64,000 nt of DNA from Cobetia sp. L2A1 (GTDB lineage Bacteria; Pseudomonadota; Gammaproteobacteria; Pseudomonadales; Halomonadaceae). The notes beneath the pieces were generated by a model, which saw only the letters and a program-made list of their open reading frames with translations, was not told where the DNA came from and searched no databases. Location: the NCBI RefSeq assembly GCF_009796845.1, contig NZ_CP047025.1, positions 620,001 to 684,000 on the forward strand. The letters are read 5' to 3'. A program made the translations under genes and the position numbers. Shown here in pieces: positions 1-9,965 of this stretch. Every line of letters starts with the position of its first letter. Within the stretch, counting starts at the first letter, position 1.

Positions 1-16
1 TCCGACGAACGCAGTC

Positions 17-1765
17 ATGGAGCCCATAGCCATGCGTGATGCCAATCCTGCCGCTTCTGCGGCGGCTGATAGTGCTGACAATACGAGCCCGACAGGCAGT
101 GACGAGCTGATTCTGTGCGGCGAACCGCTTTGCGGGCTTGAGGACTACCCCTCTATTCTCGAGGTCTTTGAGGCCAGCTGTGCCAACTATGCCGACCGTC
201 CGGCGTTCAGCTGCATGGGCAAGACGCTGAGTTATGCTGATGTGGATCGTCTGTCGCGCAACTTTGCGGCCTGGCTCGAGCATGATGCCGGGCTTGAGCC
301 CGGCGACAGAATCGCCATCCAACTGCCAAATCTGCTGCAGTTTCCGGTGGCTGTCTTTGGTGCGCTGCGTGCGGGACTGGTCGTGGTCAATACCAATCCA
401 CTCTATACCGAGCGTGAAATGCAGCACCAGTTCCATGATTCCGGTGCCCGTGCGATCGTGATTCTGGCCAATATGGCCGACAAGCTTGAGAAGGTACTTG
501 AGCGCACCTCGATTGAGGAGGTCATCATCACCGAGATCGGGGATCTCCATGATTTCCCCAAGCGTCCGCTGATCAATCTAGCGGTGCGTTATGTCAAGAA
601 GATGGTGCCGGCCTATTCACTCCCTGAGGCACACGGTCTGCGCGATGTGCTCAAGCGTGGTGCGGGTCTGTCGCATGCCCGTGTCAGTCGTCAGCCGGAT
701 GATGTTGCTGCCTTGCAGTACACCGGTGGTACCACTGGCGTGGCCAAGGGCACCATGCTGACACACCGAAATCTTGTCGCGAATATGCTTCAGGCACGCG
801 GTGTGATCAGTGATGTGCTCAAGGAGGGGCAGGAAGTGCTTATTGCGCCGTTGCCGGTCTACCATATCTACACTTTCACGGTGAATTGCCTCTACAGCAT
901 GGAAAGCGGCAACCACAGCGTGCTGATCACCAATCCTCGCGATATCGATGGCTTCATCAAGACACTGCGCGATACGCCGTTTACCGCTTTTGTCGGCCTT
1001 AACACGCTGTTCTCGGCGCTATGCCAGCGTGATGATTTCAAGGCCCTGGATTTCTCGAAGCTCAAGCTCACCATCTCCGGTGGCATGGCATTGACGCGTA
1101 CCGCGGCTGAACGTTGGGAGGCCATTACCGGCTGCCCCATCGCTGAGGGTTACGGTATGACCGAGACTTCGCCCATCGTCAGCTTCAATCCCCCGCGGGA
1201 GCTGCAGCTCGGCACGATTGGTCGTCCTGTGCCGGGTACCGAGCTCAAGGTAGTTGACGCTGAAGGCGTGACGTTGGGGCGTGATCAGCCCGGTGAGCTG
1301 TGCGTGCGCGGCCCGCAGGTGATGAAGGGTTACTGGCAGCGTGAGGATGCCACCCGGGAGGCAATGGATGACGAAGGGTTCATCCGCACCGGTGATATCG
1401 CCGTTATTCAGCCGGATGGCTTCGTGCGCATTGTCGATCGCAAGAAGGACATGATCATCGTCTCCGGCTTCAATGTGTATCCGAACGAGGTTGAGGATGT
1501 CGTCTGCGGTCATCCTGATGTCGAGGAGGCGGCGGTGGTCGGCATCTCTGATGAGCAGAGCGGTGAGGCAATCAAGCTATTTGTCGTCTCACGCAACCCA
1601 GACCTTGATCGCGATACCCTGCGTACCTGGTGCAAGGAGCAGCTGGCTGGTTACAAGGTGCCGCGTTTCGTCGAATTCCGCGACGAGCTTCCCAAGAGCA
1701 ATGTCGGCAAGGTACTACGCCGCGAACTGCGTGATAGTGGGAACGAGCCCACGCGCGAAGTCTGA
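17..1765 (+). CDS. fadD: Long-chain fatty acid-CoA ligase
   Basis: Activates free long-chain fatty acids to acyl-CoA with ATP at the inner face of the membrane, the entry step of beta-oxidation. The 582-residue protein follows E. coli FadD closely along its whole length. The AMP-binding P-loop TGGTTGVAKG is at about residues 236-245, followed by the YGMTETSP motif, the TGDIA motif, the FadD signature DRKKDMIIVSGFNVYPNE, and the C-terminal KSNVGKVLRRELR with the adenylation lysine. The first ATG is only 16 bases into the window, so the upstream region cannot be judged; a second in-frame ATG at 32 is an equally possible start and the first ~35 residues are not conserved. A strong hairpin terminator follows at 1845. 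Confidence 0.95.
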   Translation: MEPIAMRDANPAASAAADSADNTSPTGSDELILCGEPLCGLEDYPSILEVFEASCANYADRPAFSCMGKTLSYADVDRLSRNFAAWLEHDAGLEPGDRIAIQLPNLLQFPVAVFGALRAGLVVVNTNPLYTEREMQHQFHDSGARAIVILANMADKLEKVLERTSIEEVIITEIGDLHDFPKRPLINLAVRYVKKMVPAYSLPEAHGLRDVLKRGAGLSHARVSRQPDDVAALQYTGGTTGVAKGTMLTHRNLVANMLQARGVISDVLKEGQEVLIAPLPVYHIYTFTVNCLYSMESGNHSVLITNPRDIDGFIKTLRDTPFTAFVGLNTLFSALCQRDDFKALDFSKLKLTISGGMALTRTAAERWEAITGCPIAEGYGMTETSPIVSFNPPRELQLGTIGRPVPGTELKVVDAEGVTLGRDQPGELCVRGPQVMKGYWQREDATREAMDDEGFIRTGDIAVIQPDGFVRIVDRKKDMIIVSGFNVYPNEVEDVVCGHPDVEEAAVVGISDEQSGEAIKLFVVSRNPDLDRDTLRTWCKEQLAGYKVPRFVEFRDELPKSNVGKVLRRELRDSGNEPTREV

Positions 1766-1844
1766 GATGGGTGTATTGGAGAAGGGGTGTGTGTCGTGTC
1801 TGAGCCGTCCAAGGTTGGGCACGGCTGCTGGCAAGGCTACAATG

Positions 1845-1877
1845 AACGGCCCGTCACTTGTTGATGGGCCGTTTTGT
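1845..1877 (+). terminator. Rho-independent terminator after fadD
   Basis: A 12-bp stem with one G-U pair (arms 1845-1856 and 1862-1873), a 5-base loop and a following T-rich stretch. It separates fadD from hrpA and rules out the earliest possible hrpA start, which would lie in its loop. Confidence 0.8.
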
Positions 1878-1977
1878 CATTCAGGTTGCCGCGCGAGGTT
1901 ATGCGTCGGTGGCCGAATTCCGAGAGTTTCCGGCCATGCACTCAGGTGCATGGCCTCTGGTTGAGAAGAGGCAGTCA

Positions 1978-4900
1978 TTGAGCGACACCGCTACCGCACC
2001 GTCCGAACATACGCGTCTTGAGGCCCTTGCGGCTCGACTCGAACGTGCCCTGATCCGCGACCAGCGTGAACTGGGCAAGCGTCTGGCGGGGCTGCGTCGG
2101 CGCCTCAAAGAGGGCAAGCCTGTTGATCGCGCCATCAATGACATCGAGACACGGCTGGACGCCAGCATCGCTCAGCGTGCGGCTCGCGAGACGGCGTTGG
2201 CGCGCTGGCAGACACCTGCTGCGCTCAACTATCCGCCGACACTGCCGGTGGTGGAGCGCCGCGAGGATATTCTTGCCGCGCTGAGAGAGCATCAGATCGT
2301 CGTGGTGGCGGGTGAGACTGGCTCGGGCAAGACCACCCAGCTCCCCAAGCTATGTCTGGAAATGGGGCTAGGTCGCAATGGTCTGATCGGCCATACCCAG
2401 CCACGACGTCTGGCAGCGCGTTCAGTCGCTGCGCGTCTGGCGGAAGAGCTCGAGACGACGCTCGGTGAGACGATCGGTTATCAGGTGCGCTTCAACGACA
2501 CCACGGGGCCGGAGACACTGGTCAAACTGATGACCGACGGCATTCTGCTGGCGGAAACCCAGCATGACCCGGATCTTAGCCGTTATGAGGCCATCATCAT
2601 TGATGAGGCCCACGAGCGCAGTTTGAACATCGACTTCCTGCTCGGCTACCTCAAGCGTCTCACCGCGCGCCGGCCGGACCTCAAGGTCATCATTACCTCG
2701 GCCACCATCGATGTGGAGCGCTTCAGCCAGCATTTCGCCGCGCCTGATGGCACGCCTGCGCCGATCGTCTCGGTGACCGGACGCAATTATGCAGTGGATA
2801 CCTATTATCTGCCGCTGGTACGCGATGCTGAGGACGAGGAAGACTTGAGTCTGCAGGAAGGCATTCTGCGTGCGGTGGAAGAGCTGTCGGTGATCGAGCG
2901 TGAGAAGGGCTGGCTGCAAGGTCCGCGCGATGTGCTTATCTTCTTGCCGGGCGAGCGCGAGATTCGCGCCACTGCCGATACGCTGCGCCGTGCCCAGCTA
3001 CGTGATACCGAGGTACTGCCGCTGTACGCGCGCCTCTCGAATGAAGAGCAGAACCGTGTCTTCCAGCCACATCGCGGACGCCGCGTCGTGCTGGCCACCA
3101 ATGTCGCCGAGACCTCGCTGACCGTGCCGGGTATTCGCTATGTCATCGACCCCGGTCTGGTACGCATCAGCCGCTATAGCTACCGCTCCAAGATTCAGCG
3201 TCTGCCGGTAGAGCCTATCAGTCAGGCCAGCGCCAACCAGCGCAAGGGGCGTTGCGGTCGTATCGCCGAGGGGCTGTGTATCCGCCTCTACAGCGAAGAA
3301 GACTTCCTCGCGCGATCGGAGTACACCGAGCCCGAGATTCAGCGCACCAATCTGGCGGCAGTCATCCTGTCGATGCTGTCGCTAAAGCTTGGCGATATCG
3401 AGAAATTCCCGTTCGTCGATGCCCCGGATTCGCGCTTTGTCAGTGATGGCTTCCGGCTATTGCGTGAGCTGGGCGCTGTCGATGAGCAAAACCGCCTGAC
3501 GCGAGACGGCCGTACCCTGGCGCGGCTGCCGATTGATCCGCGCTTGTCGCGCATGGTGCTGGAAGGCGCAAGCCGCGGCTGCTTGCGCGAGGTGCTTATC
3601 ATCGTCAGTGCATTGTCGATTCAAGACCCGCGTGAGCGTCCTGCCGAGAAGCGTCAGGCGGCGGATCAGGCGCATCACGAGTGGGATGACGATAGCTCTG
3701 ACTTCATCAGCTGGCTCAATTTATGGGACGGTTTCGAGATTGCGCGCGATGCCCTCGGGGCCAATCCGCTGCGTCGCTGGTGCAAGGCACGCTTCCTCAA
3801 CTATCTGCGGCTGCGCGAATGGCATGATACCTATCGTCAGCTCAAGCAGGTCACGCGTGATCTGGGGCTCGAGCTCACCAGTAGCCAGCATCCGCGTGAG
3901 GAAGAGGTTCAGGCCGACGTCGTCTCCAGGATACTGGCCGGACATGGTCAGGGACGGCGGCCTTCAGTCGCAATCGATGGTGAATCACTGCATCGCGCAT
4001 TGCTGACGGGGCTGCTCTCCAATCTTGGCCTCAAGCAGGAGAATCGTGAGTATCTGGGCGCGCGTAATCGACGCTTCTTCGTGCACCCCGGCTCTGGCGT
4101 GGCCAAGAAGTCTCCCAAGTGGTTGATGGCGGCCGAGATGGTCGAGACGACCAAGCTTTATGCGCGTCAGGCGGCAGCGATCAAGCCTGAGTGGGTGGAG
4201 CCGCTGGCCGAGCATCTGGTCAAGCGCAGCTACAGCGAACCGCACTGGGAGATGAAGCGCGCCCAGGTCGTCGCCAGCGAGCAGGTCACGTTGTTTGGCC
4301 TGCCGATCGTGACGGCGCGCAAGGTGCACTATGGGCCGTTGGCACCGGAAGAATCGCGCGAGCTGTTCATCCGCCGTGCATTGGTCGAGGGTGAATTTCA
4401 GACGCGTGCGCCTTTCTTCGCCCACAATCGTGCCCTGATGGAAGAAGTGGGCGAGTTGGAGGCGCGTGCGCGCAAGCGTGACATCCTCGTCGATGAAGAA
4501 ACGCTCTTCAGCTTCTATGCCGAGCGCATTCCTGCCGGTATCTACAACGGCCGTAGTTTCGATACCTGGCGCAAGGATGCCGAGCAGGATAATCCCGACG
4601 TCCTGCATCTGAATCTCGATGACTTGATGGCACGCGATGCCGGTGAGGTGACGGCGGCGCGTTATCCGGAGCAGCTAAATCACAACAGCGTGGCTTATCC
4701 GCTCAGTTACCACTTCTCGCCGGGTGCTATCGATGATGGCGTGACCATGATAGTGCCGGCGGCGATGCTGTCTCAGCTGCCGCGCTACCGCATCGAATGG
4801 CTGGTGCCGGGCTTGTTGAGGGACAAGGCGATCGCGCTGATGAAGTCACTGCCCAAGCAGTATCGCAAGCAGGTGGTGCCTATCCCCAACTGGGTCGATG

Positions 4901-6162
4901 CCGCGCTTGAGGCACTCACGCCGGACGATGTGCCATTGACCAGCGCGCTGGGCGAGTTCATGCGCATGAAGACAGGCCTGCGCCTACCAGAAGATGCCTG
5001 GCAGCCCGCGGCGTTGGAGCCGCACCTGTTCATGAATCTGCGTATCGTCGATCAGGATGGCAAGGTGCTGGGGGAAGGACGGGATCTGGAAGCCCTGGAA
5101 GCACGCTTCAAGGATTCTGCCGCCGCCGCGGCGCGTGCCATGGCCAATCGTAGCCGCGACACCACCAGTGAGGTGCTGGAGGACTTGCCAGACACACCGA
5201 TGGCTACCTCGCACAGCACCACGCAAGCCGGTATCCGTGTCGAAGCCTATCCTGCGTTGGTAGTCCGCGCGATGCAGGAAGAGGGTGCCGACCCTGGTGC
5301 CGGCATGAGTGCCAAGCAGCGCAAGCTGGCACGCAAGACTGGCAAGAACAGTGCGCCTTCCAGCCACTCTCCAACCGCATCTTCCACTCAACAGCAGGGC
5401 GAGCCAAGGCTGGCGGTCGAGCTGTTTGATCATCCAGCCAAGGCGGCTGCCGCGCATCGCGACGGTATTACGCGTCTGGCAATGGCGCGCCTGCCGGAGC
5501 AGGTTCGCTATCTTGACAAGGATATGAAGGCGCTTGAGCGCTGCGCGCTGCTGTTTGCCAAGGTCGGCACGCGCCGTCAGCTGGCAGATGACTTCATCTA
5601 CAGCGTATTCGAGCAGGTGATGGCGGTTGAGCCGCTGCCGCGCTCACGCGGTGAGTTGCAGGCGCGCCTGGATGATCGGCGTGCCGAACTGGTACCGCAT
5701 GCTGAAGCCTTGATCAAGCCGCTTGAGGCGGCATTGAAGCAGCATCTGGAACTCTCCAAGCGCCTCAAGGGCAAGATCGATTTCTCGATGGCGCTGGTGG
5801 TGGCAGATCTCAAGGTCCAGCAAGAGCGGCTGATACACCCCGGTTTCATCCGTGAAGCGGGCGAATGGCTGCATCAGCTGCCGCGCTATGTGGAAGCGAT
5901 GTTGATCCGCCTCGACAAGGCGCCGCGAGAGCGAATGCGGGATCAGCGTGACATGGAAGAGGTCAAGGGCTTCGAGTCGCGCTTTGATACGCGATTGAAC
6001 AAAGTCCGCGATCAAGGTCTGCCTGATCCAGAGTTGGATGATTTTGGCTGGTGGCTGCAGGAGCTACGCGTGTCGCTGTTTGCCCAGCAACTCGGCACGC
6101 TGGATACGGTCTCGGCCAAACGTCTCGAGAAGCGCTGGCAGGAACTGATGGCACGACGCTGA
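1978..6162 (+). CDS. hrpA: ATP-dependent RNA helicase HrpA (DEAH box)
   Basis: A large DEAH-box RNA helicase. In E. coli HrpA acts on stalled ribosomes and on mRNA processing. From the chosen start the protein has about 1394 residues, in the range of HrpA (about 1300). Motif I GETGSGKTTQ is at about 112-121 and DEAH at about 209-212, followed by SATID (motif III), the helicase C domain with QRKGRCGR (motif VI), HA2 and OB-fold regions, and the long HrpA-specific C-terminal domain ending in WQELMARR. The frame is open from a TTG at 1858, but that codon lies in the loop of the fadD terminator. The TTG at 1978 (MSDTATAP) has AGAGG about 6 bases upstream and is preferred; an ATG at 1936 is the alternative. 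The gene appears to be transcribed alone. Confidence 0.93.
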   Translation: MSDTATAPSEHTRLEALAARLERALIRDQRELGKRLAGLRRRLKEGKPVDRAINDIETRLDASIAQRAARETALARWQTPAALNYPPTLPVVERREDILAALREHQIVVVAGETGSGKTTQLPKLCLEMGLGRNGLIGHTQPRRLAARSVAARLAEELETTLGETIGYQVRFNDTTGPETLVKLMTDGILLAETQHDPDLSRYEAIIIDEAHERSLNIDFLLGYLKRLTARRPDLKVIITSATIDVERFSQHFAAPDGTPAPIVSVTGRNYAVDTYYLPLVRDAEDEEDLSLQEGILRAVEELSVIEREKGWLQGPRDVLIFLPGEREIRATADTLRRAQLRDTEVLPLYARLSNEEQNRVFQPHRGRRVVLATNVAETSLTVPGIRYVIDPGLVRISRYSYRSKIQRLPVEPISQASANQRKGRCGRIAEGLCIRLYSEEDFLARSEYTEPEIQRTNLAAVILSMLSLKLGDIEKFPFVDAPDSRFVSDGFRLLRELGAVDEQNRLTRDGRTLARLPIDPRLSRMVLEGASRGCLREVLIIVSALSIQDPRERPAEKRQAADQAHHEWDDDSSDFISWLNLWDGFEIARDALGANPLRRWCKARFLNYLRLREWHDTYRQLKQVTRDLGLELTSSQHPREEEVQADVVSRILAGHGQGRRPSVAIDGESLHRALLTGLLSNLGLKQENREYLGARNRRFFVHPGSGVAKKSPKWLMAAEMVETTKLYARQAAAIKPEWVEPLAEHLVKRSYSEPHWEMKRAQVVASEQVTLFGLPIVTARKVHYGPLAPEESRELFIRRALVEGEFQTRAPFFAHNRALMEEVGELEARARKRDILVDEETLFSFYAERIPAGIYNGRSFDTWRKDAEQDNPDVLHLNLDDLMARDAGEVTAARYPEQLNHNSVAYPLSYHFSPGAIDDGVTMIVPAAMLSQLPRYRIEWLVPGLLRDKAIALMKSLPKQYRKQVVPIPNWVDAALEALTPDDVPLTSALGEFMRMKTGLRLPEDAWQPAALEPHLFMNLRIVDQDGKVLGEGRDLEALEARFKDSAAAAARAMANRSRDTTSEVLEDLPDTPMATSHSTTQAGIRVEAYPALVVRAMQEEGADPGAGMSAKQRKLARKTGKNSAPSSHSPTASSTQQQGEPRLAVELFDHPAKAAAAHRDGITRLAMARLPEQVRYLDKDMKALERCALLFAKVGTRRQLADDFIYSVFEQVMAVEPLPRSRGELQARLDDRRAELVPHAEALIKPLEAALKQHLELSKRLKGKIDFSMALVVADLKVQQERLIHPGFIREAGEWLHQLPRYVEAMLIRLDKAPRERMRDQRDMEEVKGFESRFDTRLNKVRDQGLPDPELDDFGWWLQELRVSLFAQQLGTLDTVSAKRLEKRWQELMARR

Positions 6163-6465
6163 GCCACCGTCTGTCAACTCGGTGGAGGCAGTGCGTGGCA
6201 TGACAGGCTTGCGTGACCCGTGCGTGGAGGCAGAATGGGCCGGGATGGCCCATTCTGATGACAGGAGCTGCTGTTCAAGCTCCAGCTTATCTAGTGATGG
6301 ATGTGTCGCTCAGGCGTCTGTCGGTGACGATACGGCGTACACTGAAGACACGATAGAGAGAATGGCAATGCCGGTGCCGTCGGCAGGCCGCGACAGGCGA
6401 TTGCCCTCACCATCACTCACACAATGGGCGGTCTTCGATGAAGTACCGCTGTCAGGAGTGAATGC
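6163..6465. other. Intergenic region hrpA to FabH-like gene
   Basis: No convincing gene. It holds a perfect 11-bp hairpin (arms 6231-6241 and 6247-6257, 5-base loop) without a T-run on either strand, probably a 3' end or processing structure of hrpA mRNA. At 6276-6289 there is a CAAGC-N4-GCTTA sequence that resembles the operator-like motif of the acyl-CoA cluster further on. Confidence 0.5.
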
Positions 6466-7701
6466 ATGCCCAGCAATGACAATACCTGCCATACCACAAG
6501 CGATGACCGTCAGGGCTCTGCAGGTGGCAATCATCGAGTGCTGATCACCGGTACTGGGCTATATACCCCGCAAAATGCCATCAGTAATGAGGCGCTGGTC
6601 GCCTCTTTCAATGCCTGGGTCGCGGCGGACAATGCCGCCAACAGTGATGCCATCGCACGTGGTGAGCTTACGGCGCGTACTGAATCAAGTGCCGAGTTCA
6701 TCGTCAAGGCATCAGGTATTCATAGTCGCTACGTACTGGATGCCGAGGGTATTCTTGACCCTGAGCGGATGCGGCCGTGTTTGCCCGCCCGCGCTAATGA
6801 CCAGCCCTCCATCCAATGTGAGATGGGCGTGTCTGCCGCGCGTGAGGCGCTGGAGACTGCTGGCGTGAAGGCTGAGGATCTTGATCTGGTGATCGTGGCT
6901 TGCTCGAATCTTGAGCGCCCATATCCTGCCGTAGCAGTGGAGTTGCAGGCCGCGCTGGCGGCGGGTGGTTATGCCTTCGATATGAACGTGGCGTGTAGCT
7001 CCGCCACGTTCGGTATCGAGATGGCAGCCAACGCGATCCGCAGTGGTAGCGCCAAGCGTGTGCTGATGGTCAATCCTGAAATCTGCAGTGCACATCTCAA
7101 CTTTCGTGATCGTGATAGTCACTTCATCTTCGGCGATGCCTGCACTGCTGTCGTGTTGGAGGCCGCCGATGTCGCCACGCGCACTGATGGTTTCGAAGTG
7201 CTGGGGTCGCGGCTGGTTACTCGTTTTTCCAATGCCATTCGTAATAATTTTGGTTTCCTCAACCGCGCCGCCGCTCTTGATGATGGTATCGCTGAAGCCG
7301 CAGCGATCGGTGACTCTGAGGTCACAGCCGAGCAATCGAACGACAAGCTGTTCATCCAGGAAGGACGTCGTGTGTTTCGCGAGGTCTGCCCGCTAGTCGC
7401 CGAACTGATTACCACGCACCTGGGCGATATTGACGCCGTGGGTAGTGATCTGGATCGAATGTGGCTGCATCAGGCTAACCGCCATATGAATGACATGATT
7501 GCGCGGCGTGTGCTGGGTCGTGACCCTTCTGAACTGGAAGCGCCGATCATCCTTGATCGCTATGCCAATACCAGCTCAGCGGGCTCCGTGATCGCCTTCC
7601 ACTTGCACCATGATGACTTGGCTGCGGGAAGCCTGGGTGTGCTGTGTTCATTCGGCGCAGGTTATAGTGCTGGCAGCGTGCTGTTGAAGCGCTGCGGCTG
7701 A
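6466..7701 (+). CDS. Beta-ketoacyl-ACP synthase III family protein (PA3286-like)
   Basis: A thiolase-fold condensing enzyme of the KAS III (FabH) type, 411 residues. The catalytic triad is readable: Cys in NVACSSATFG, His in WLHQANRHMND and Asn in YANTSSAGS. The conserved IRNNFGFLNR and RDSHFIFGDACTA blocks match, from memory, the Pseudomonas aeruginosa PA3286 subgroup, which is longer than housekeeping FabH (about 320) and was reported to feed beta-oxidation intermediates such as octanoyl-CoA into fatty acid synthesis. The substrate here is inferred, not shown. ATG at 6466 has AGGAG 7-8 bases upstream; the first ~20 residues are a polar extension before the domain begins at HRVLITGTGLYTP. 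Not part of a fab operon here. Confidence 0.88.
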   Translation: MPSNDNTCHTTSDDRQGSAGGNHRVLITGTGLYTPQNAISNEALVASFNAWVAADNAANSDAIARGELTARTESSAEFIVKASGIHSRYVLDAEGILDPERMRPCLPARANDQPSIQCEMGVSAAREALETAGVKAEDLDLVIVACSNLERPYPAVAVELQAALAAGGYAFDMNVACSSATFGIEMAANAIRSGSAKRVLMVNPEICSAHLNFRDRDSHFIFGDACTAVVLEAADVATRTDGFEVLGSRLVTRFSNAIRNNFGFLNRAAALDDGIAEAAAIGDSEVTAEQSNDKLFIQEGRRVFREVCPLVAELITTHLGDIDAVGSDLDRMWLHQANRHMNDMIARRVLGRDPSELEAPIILDRYANTSSAGSVIAFHLHHDDLAAGSLGVLCSFGAGYSAGSVLLKRCG

Positions 7702-7930
7702 AGTAGATCATTGTGTGGGGCGGACGCCCTACGCTGGCTCTTGGTCGGCGCGAAACGTATAAAGAAGACCGAAGATGAGTGCCGAGGCAGCCAGGGGGTG
7801 GTCTCGGCATGCTCTGAACGGGCGGGGTAGTTGGCTTGCAGGTATGTGCTGGTGCTCGCTCGCAAGCTGGCTCGTGAATGCAAGGGTGCTGATGATACGG
7901 CCGGTTTCAAACAGACTTACAGGTGACACG

Positions 7931-8692
7931 ATGAGTACGATCAAGACTTCCCTGCCGGCACTGCTGGCCATGTCTCTGCTGGCTGGTTGTGCCAGTACAG
8001 GAGATAGTGAGCCGAATCCCCAGGATCCGTGGGAGGGCTTCAACCGTAATGTCTATACCTTCAATGACACGCTGGATCGTTATGCGCTCAAGCCGGTCGC
8101 CCAGGGATATGATTATGTGACACCGGTGCTGGTACAGGATGGCGTCGGTAATTTCTTCTCCAATCTTGGCGAAATCAGCACCATGTTCAACTCGGTGCTG
8201 CAGTGGAAATGGGCCAATGCGGGTATCTCCACCGGGCGCCTGTTGCTCAACTCCACTGTGGGTATCGCTGGATTGTTCGACCCGGCTACCGAGCTTGGCT
8301 GGACGGTAGACGACGAGGATTTTGGACAGACGCTGGCTGTCTGGGGCACTGGGCAGGGACCGTACCTGATGCTGCCGTTGTTGGGCCCGAGTACTCTGCG
8401 TGATACAGCGGGTCTGCCGGTGGATTACTTCGCTGATCCCGTCAATTACATCGAAGAAGACAAGGTTCGCTATGGTCTGGACGTCTTGAACCTGGTGGAT
8501 ACCCGTGCCGGATTGCTGGAACAGGAAAAGCTGATCCAGGGAGACCGCTACAGCTTTATTCGTGACGCCTATCTGCAGCGTCGTAACTTCGACATTCTCG
8601 ATGGCAAGCTGGGCGATGATCCCTTTGCCAGCGATAGCTTCGATGACGCAGATCTCGACGGCGCCTTTGCACCGGAAGATGACAGCCAGTAG
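7931..8692 (+). CDS. mlaA: Outer membrane lipid asymmetry lipoprotein MlaA (VacJ)
   Basis: Outer-membrane lipoprotein that removes misplaced phospholipids from the outer leaflet and hands them to the periplasmic Mla carrier. The 253-residue protein begins with a lipoprotein signal peptide whose lipobox is LLAG|C (Cys about residue 20), followed by the family hallmark DPWEGFNRNVYTFND and the MlaA core (SNLGEISTMFNSVLQ, ATELGW, GPYLMLPLLGPS, DTAGLPVDYF). The frame is open from 7775, but only the ATG at 7931, after AGGTGA, gives a proper signal peptide. No mlaFEDCB partner genes lie in the window; mlaA commonly stands apart from that operon. The acidic tail after residue 235 is low complexity. 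Confidence 0.94.
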   Translation: MSTIKTSLPALLAMSLLAGCASTGDSEPNPQDPWEGFNRNVYTFNDTLDRYALKPVAQGYDYVTPVLVQDGVGNFFSNLGEISTMFNSVLQWKWANAGISTGRLLLNSTVGIAGLFDPATELGWTVDDEDFGQTLAVWGTGQGPYLMLPLLGPSTLRDTAGLPVDYFADPVNYIEEDKVRYGLDVLNLVDTRAGLLEQEKLIQGDRYSFIRDAYLQRRNFDILDGKLGDDPFASDSFDDADLDGAFAPEDDSQ

Positions 8693-8740
8693 GCGGTTTC
8701 TGTCTCGATATGGCTATCTGACAGCGCTGTCATGAGGTCC

Positions 8741-8772
8741 TGCCTTCGGGCTTCAAGACTATCCCGAAGGCA
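8741..8772 (+). terminator. Hairpin after mlaA, weak terminator
   Basis: A perfect 10-bp stem (8741-8750 and 8763-8772) with a 12-base loop, in the gap between mlaA and the phosphatase gene. No clear T-run follows, so it may stabilise the mlaA 3' end or sit in the leader of the next gene. Confidence 0.35.
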
Positions 8773-8813
8773 AGGCTCAAGATTGTTTCGACTGACTGGC
8801 ACGAGAGGCTGGC

Positions 8814-9965
8814 ATGACGGATGAGCAAGGCAAGCGTCTGTTGATCGGTCTGATTGACCTACCCGGCGCGCGACGCGATTCATTGGCGACAGTATTGACG
8901 GATGACCGCTGTGCAGTCGCCGCCTGCGATAGCATTGCGTCGCTACCCAGCGGTGTTGCGGTGGTGGTGGCACATGTCGAGGCGGTCGTGAGCCACGACT
9001 GGGCTCGGCTTGCCGAGCGGCTGCCGACCGTAGTGGTGGCTGAGACCCGCGGCGATGAATGTCTGCTGCCGGCGGTGGAGGCGGGGCTGGTGGACTACCT
9101 GATTTCGCCACGTGAGCACGGCTCGGTACTCCGCACTCTGCTTAAACGGGCGGCGGAGCATCACCAGTTGGCGCATGAGCATGCCAAGGCACGTGCGCGT
9201 CTTGAGGAGCTCAATGAGCATCTTGAGACGCACCTGGCACTATTGCGTCAGGACCAACAGGCCGGTGGGCAGATTCAGCAGCGGCTATTGCCCGAGAGTG
9301 GTCAGCACGTCAATGGCGTGTGCTATGAGTATTGTCTCTCTCCGTCGCTATACCTTTCGGGTGACTTTCTCGAGTATCAGGCGGTCGACGCGCGTTTCAG
9401 CCTGTTCTATTTCGCTGATGTCTCTGGGCATGGTGCATCGTCAGCGTTCGTGACGGTGTTGCTCAAGCTGTTGTTCGCGCGTGCGATACGCCACTGGGAT
9501 GAGCATACGCCGGAGACTTTTGGCCCCGAGTGGCTGGCACTGCTCAACCGTGAGCTGCTCGACAGTGGTATCGGTAAGCATGCCACCGTACTGTGTGGCG
9601 TGATTGATCGCGAGACACGTACGTTGCACTACACGCTGGGGGCACAGCTACCGATGCCAGTACTAGTGACACCGGATGGCGCTCTGCACGTGCTGGAAGG
9701 GGGAGGGCGGCCGGTCGGCCTCTTCCCAGGGACCCACTATCCGGCGTATCGTGTGGCGCTTCCTGCGCGCTTTCGCCTGTGGCTGGCCAGTGATGGAGTA
9801 CTGGAATGCCTGCCCGGGGAGGCGCTGGAAGATAGAACACGAGCACTGCATCAACGGATACTGAGCAGTGATGATGTGCAGGGATTGCGCCGCGGACTGG
9901 CGCTGGATGGTGAGTTGCCGGATGACCTTACCCTGATGACGCTGACAGGATTCCATGATGGATGA
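8814..9965 (+). CDS. RssB-like protein: degenerate receiver plus PP2C-type phosphatase
   Basis: A 383-residue regulator with an N-terminal receiver-like domain (about 5-120), a coiled-coil linker (about 122-165) and a PPM/SpoIIE-type phosphatase domain (about 175-383). Phosphatase metal motifs look intact: SGDFLEY, FADVSGHGASS, LASDGVLE and PDDLTL. The receiver looks dead: the beta-3 phospho-Asp position reads AVVVAHVE and the beta-5 Lys is replaced (DYLISP instead of DYLxKP). The architecture and the STAS neighbour match Pseudomonas RssB/RssC and, less well, HsbR/HsbA (HsbR also has a kinase domain, absent here). By analogy it may dephosphorylate the STAS partner or influence RpoS turnover; this is inference. 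The downstream gene overlaps it, so the two are translationally coupled. Confidence 0.8.
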   Translation: MTDEQGKRLLIGLIDLPGARRDSLATVLTDDRCAVAACDSIASLPSGVAVVVAHVEAVVSHDWARLAERLPTVVVAETRGDECLLPAVEAGLVDYLISPREHGSVLRTLLKRAAEHHQLAHEHAKARARLEELNEHLETHLALLRQDQQAGGQIQQRLLPESGQHVNGVCYEYCLSPSLYLSGDFLEYQAVDARFSLFYFADVSGHGASSAFVTVLLKLLFARAIRHWDEHTPETFGPEWLALLNRELLDSGIGKHATVLCGVIDRETRTLHYTLGAQLPMPVLVTPDGALHVLEGGGRPVGLFPGTHYPAYRVALPARFRLWLASDGVLECLPGEALEDRTRALHQRILSSDDVQGLRRGLALDGELPDDLTLMTLTGFHDG

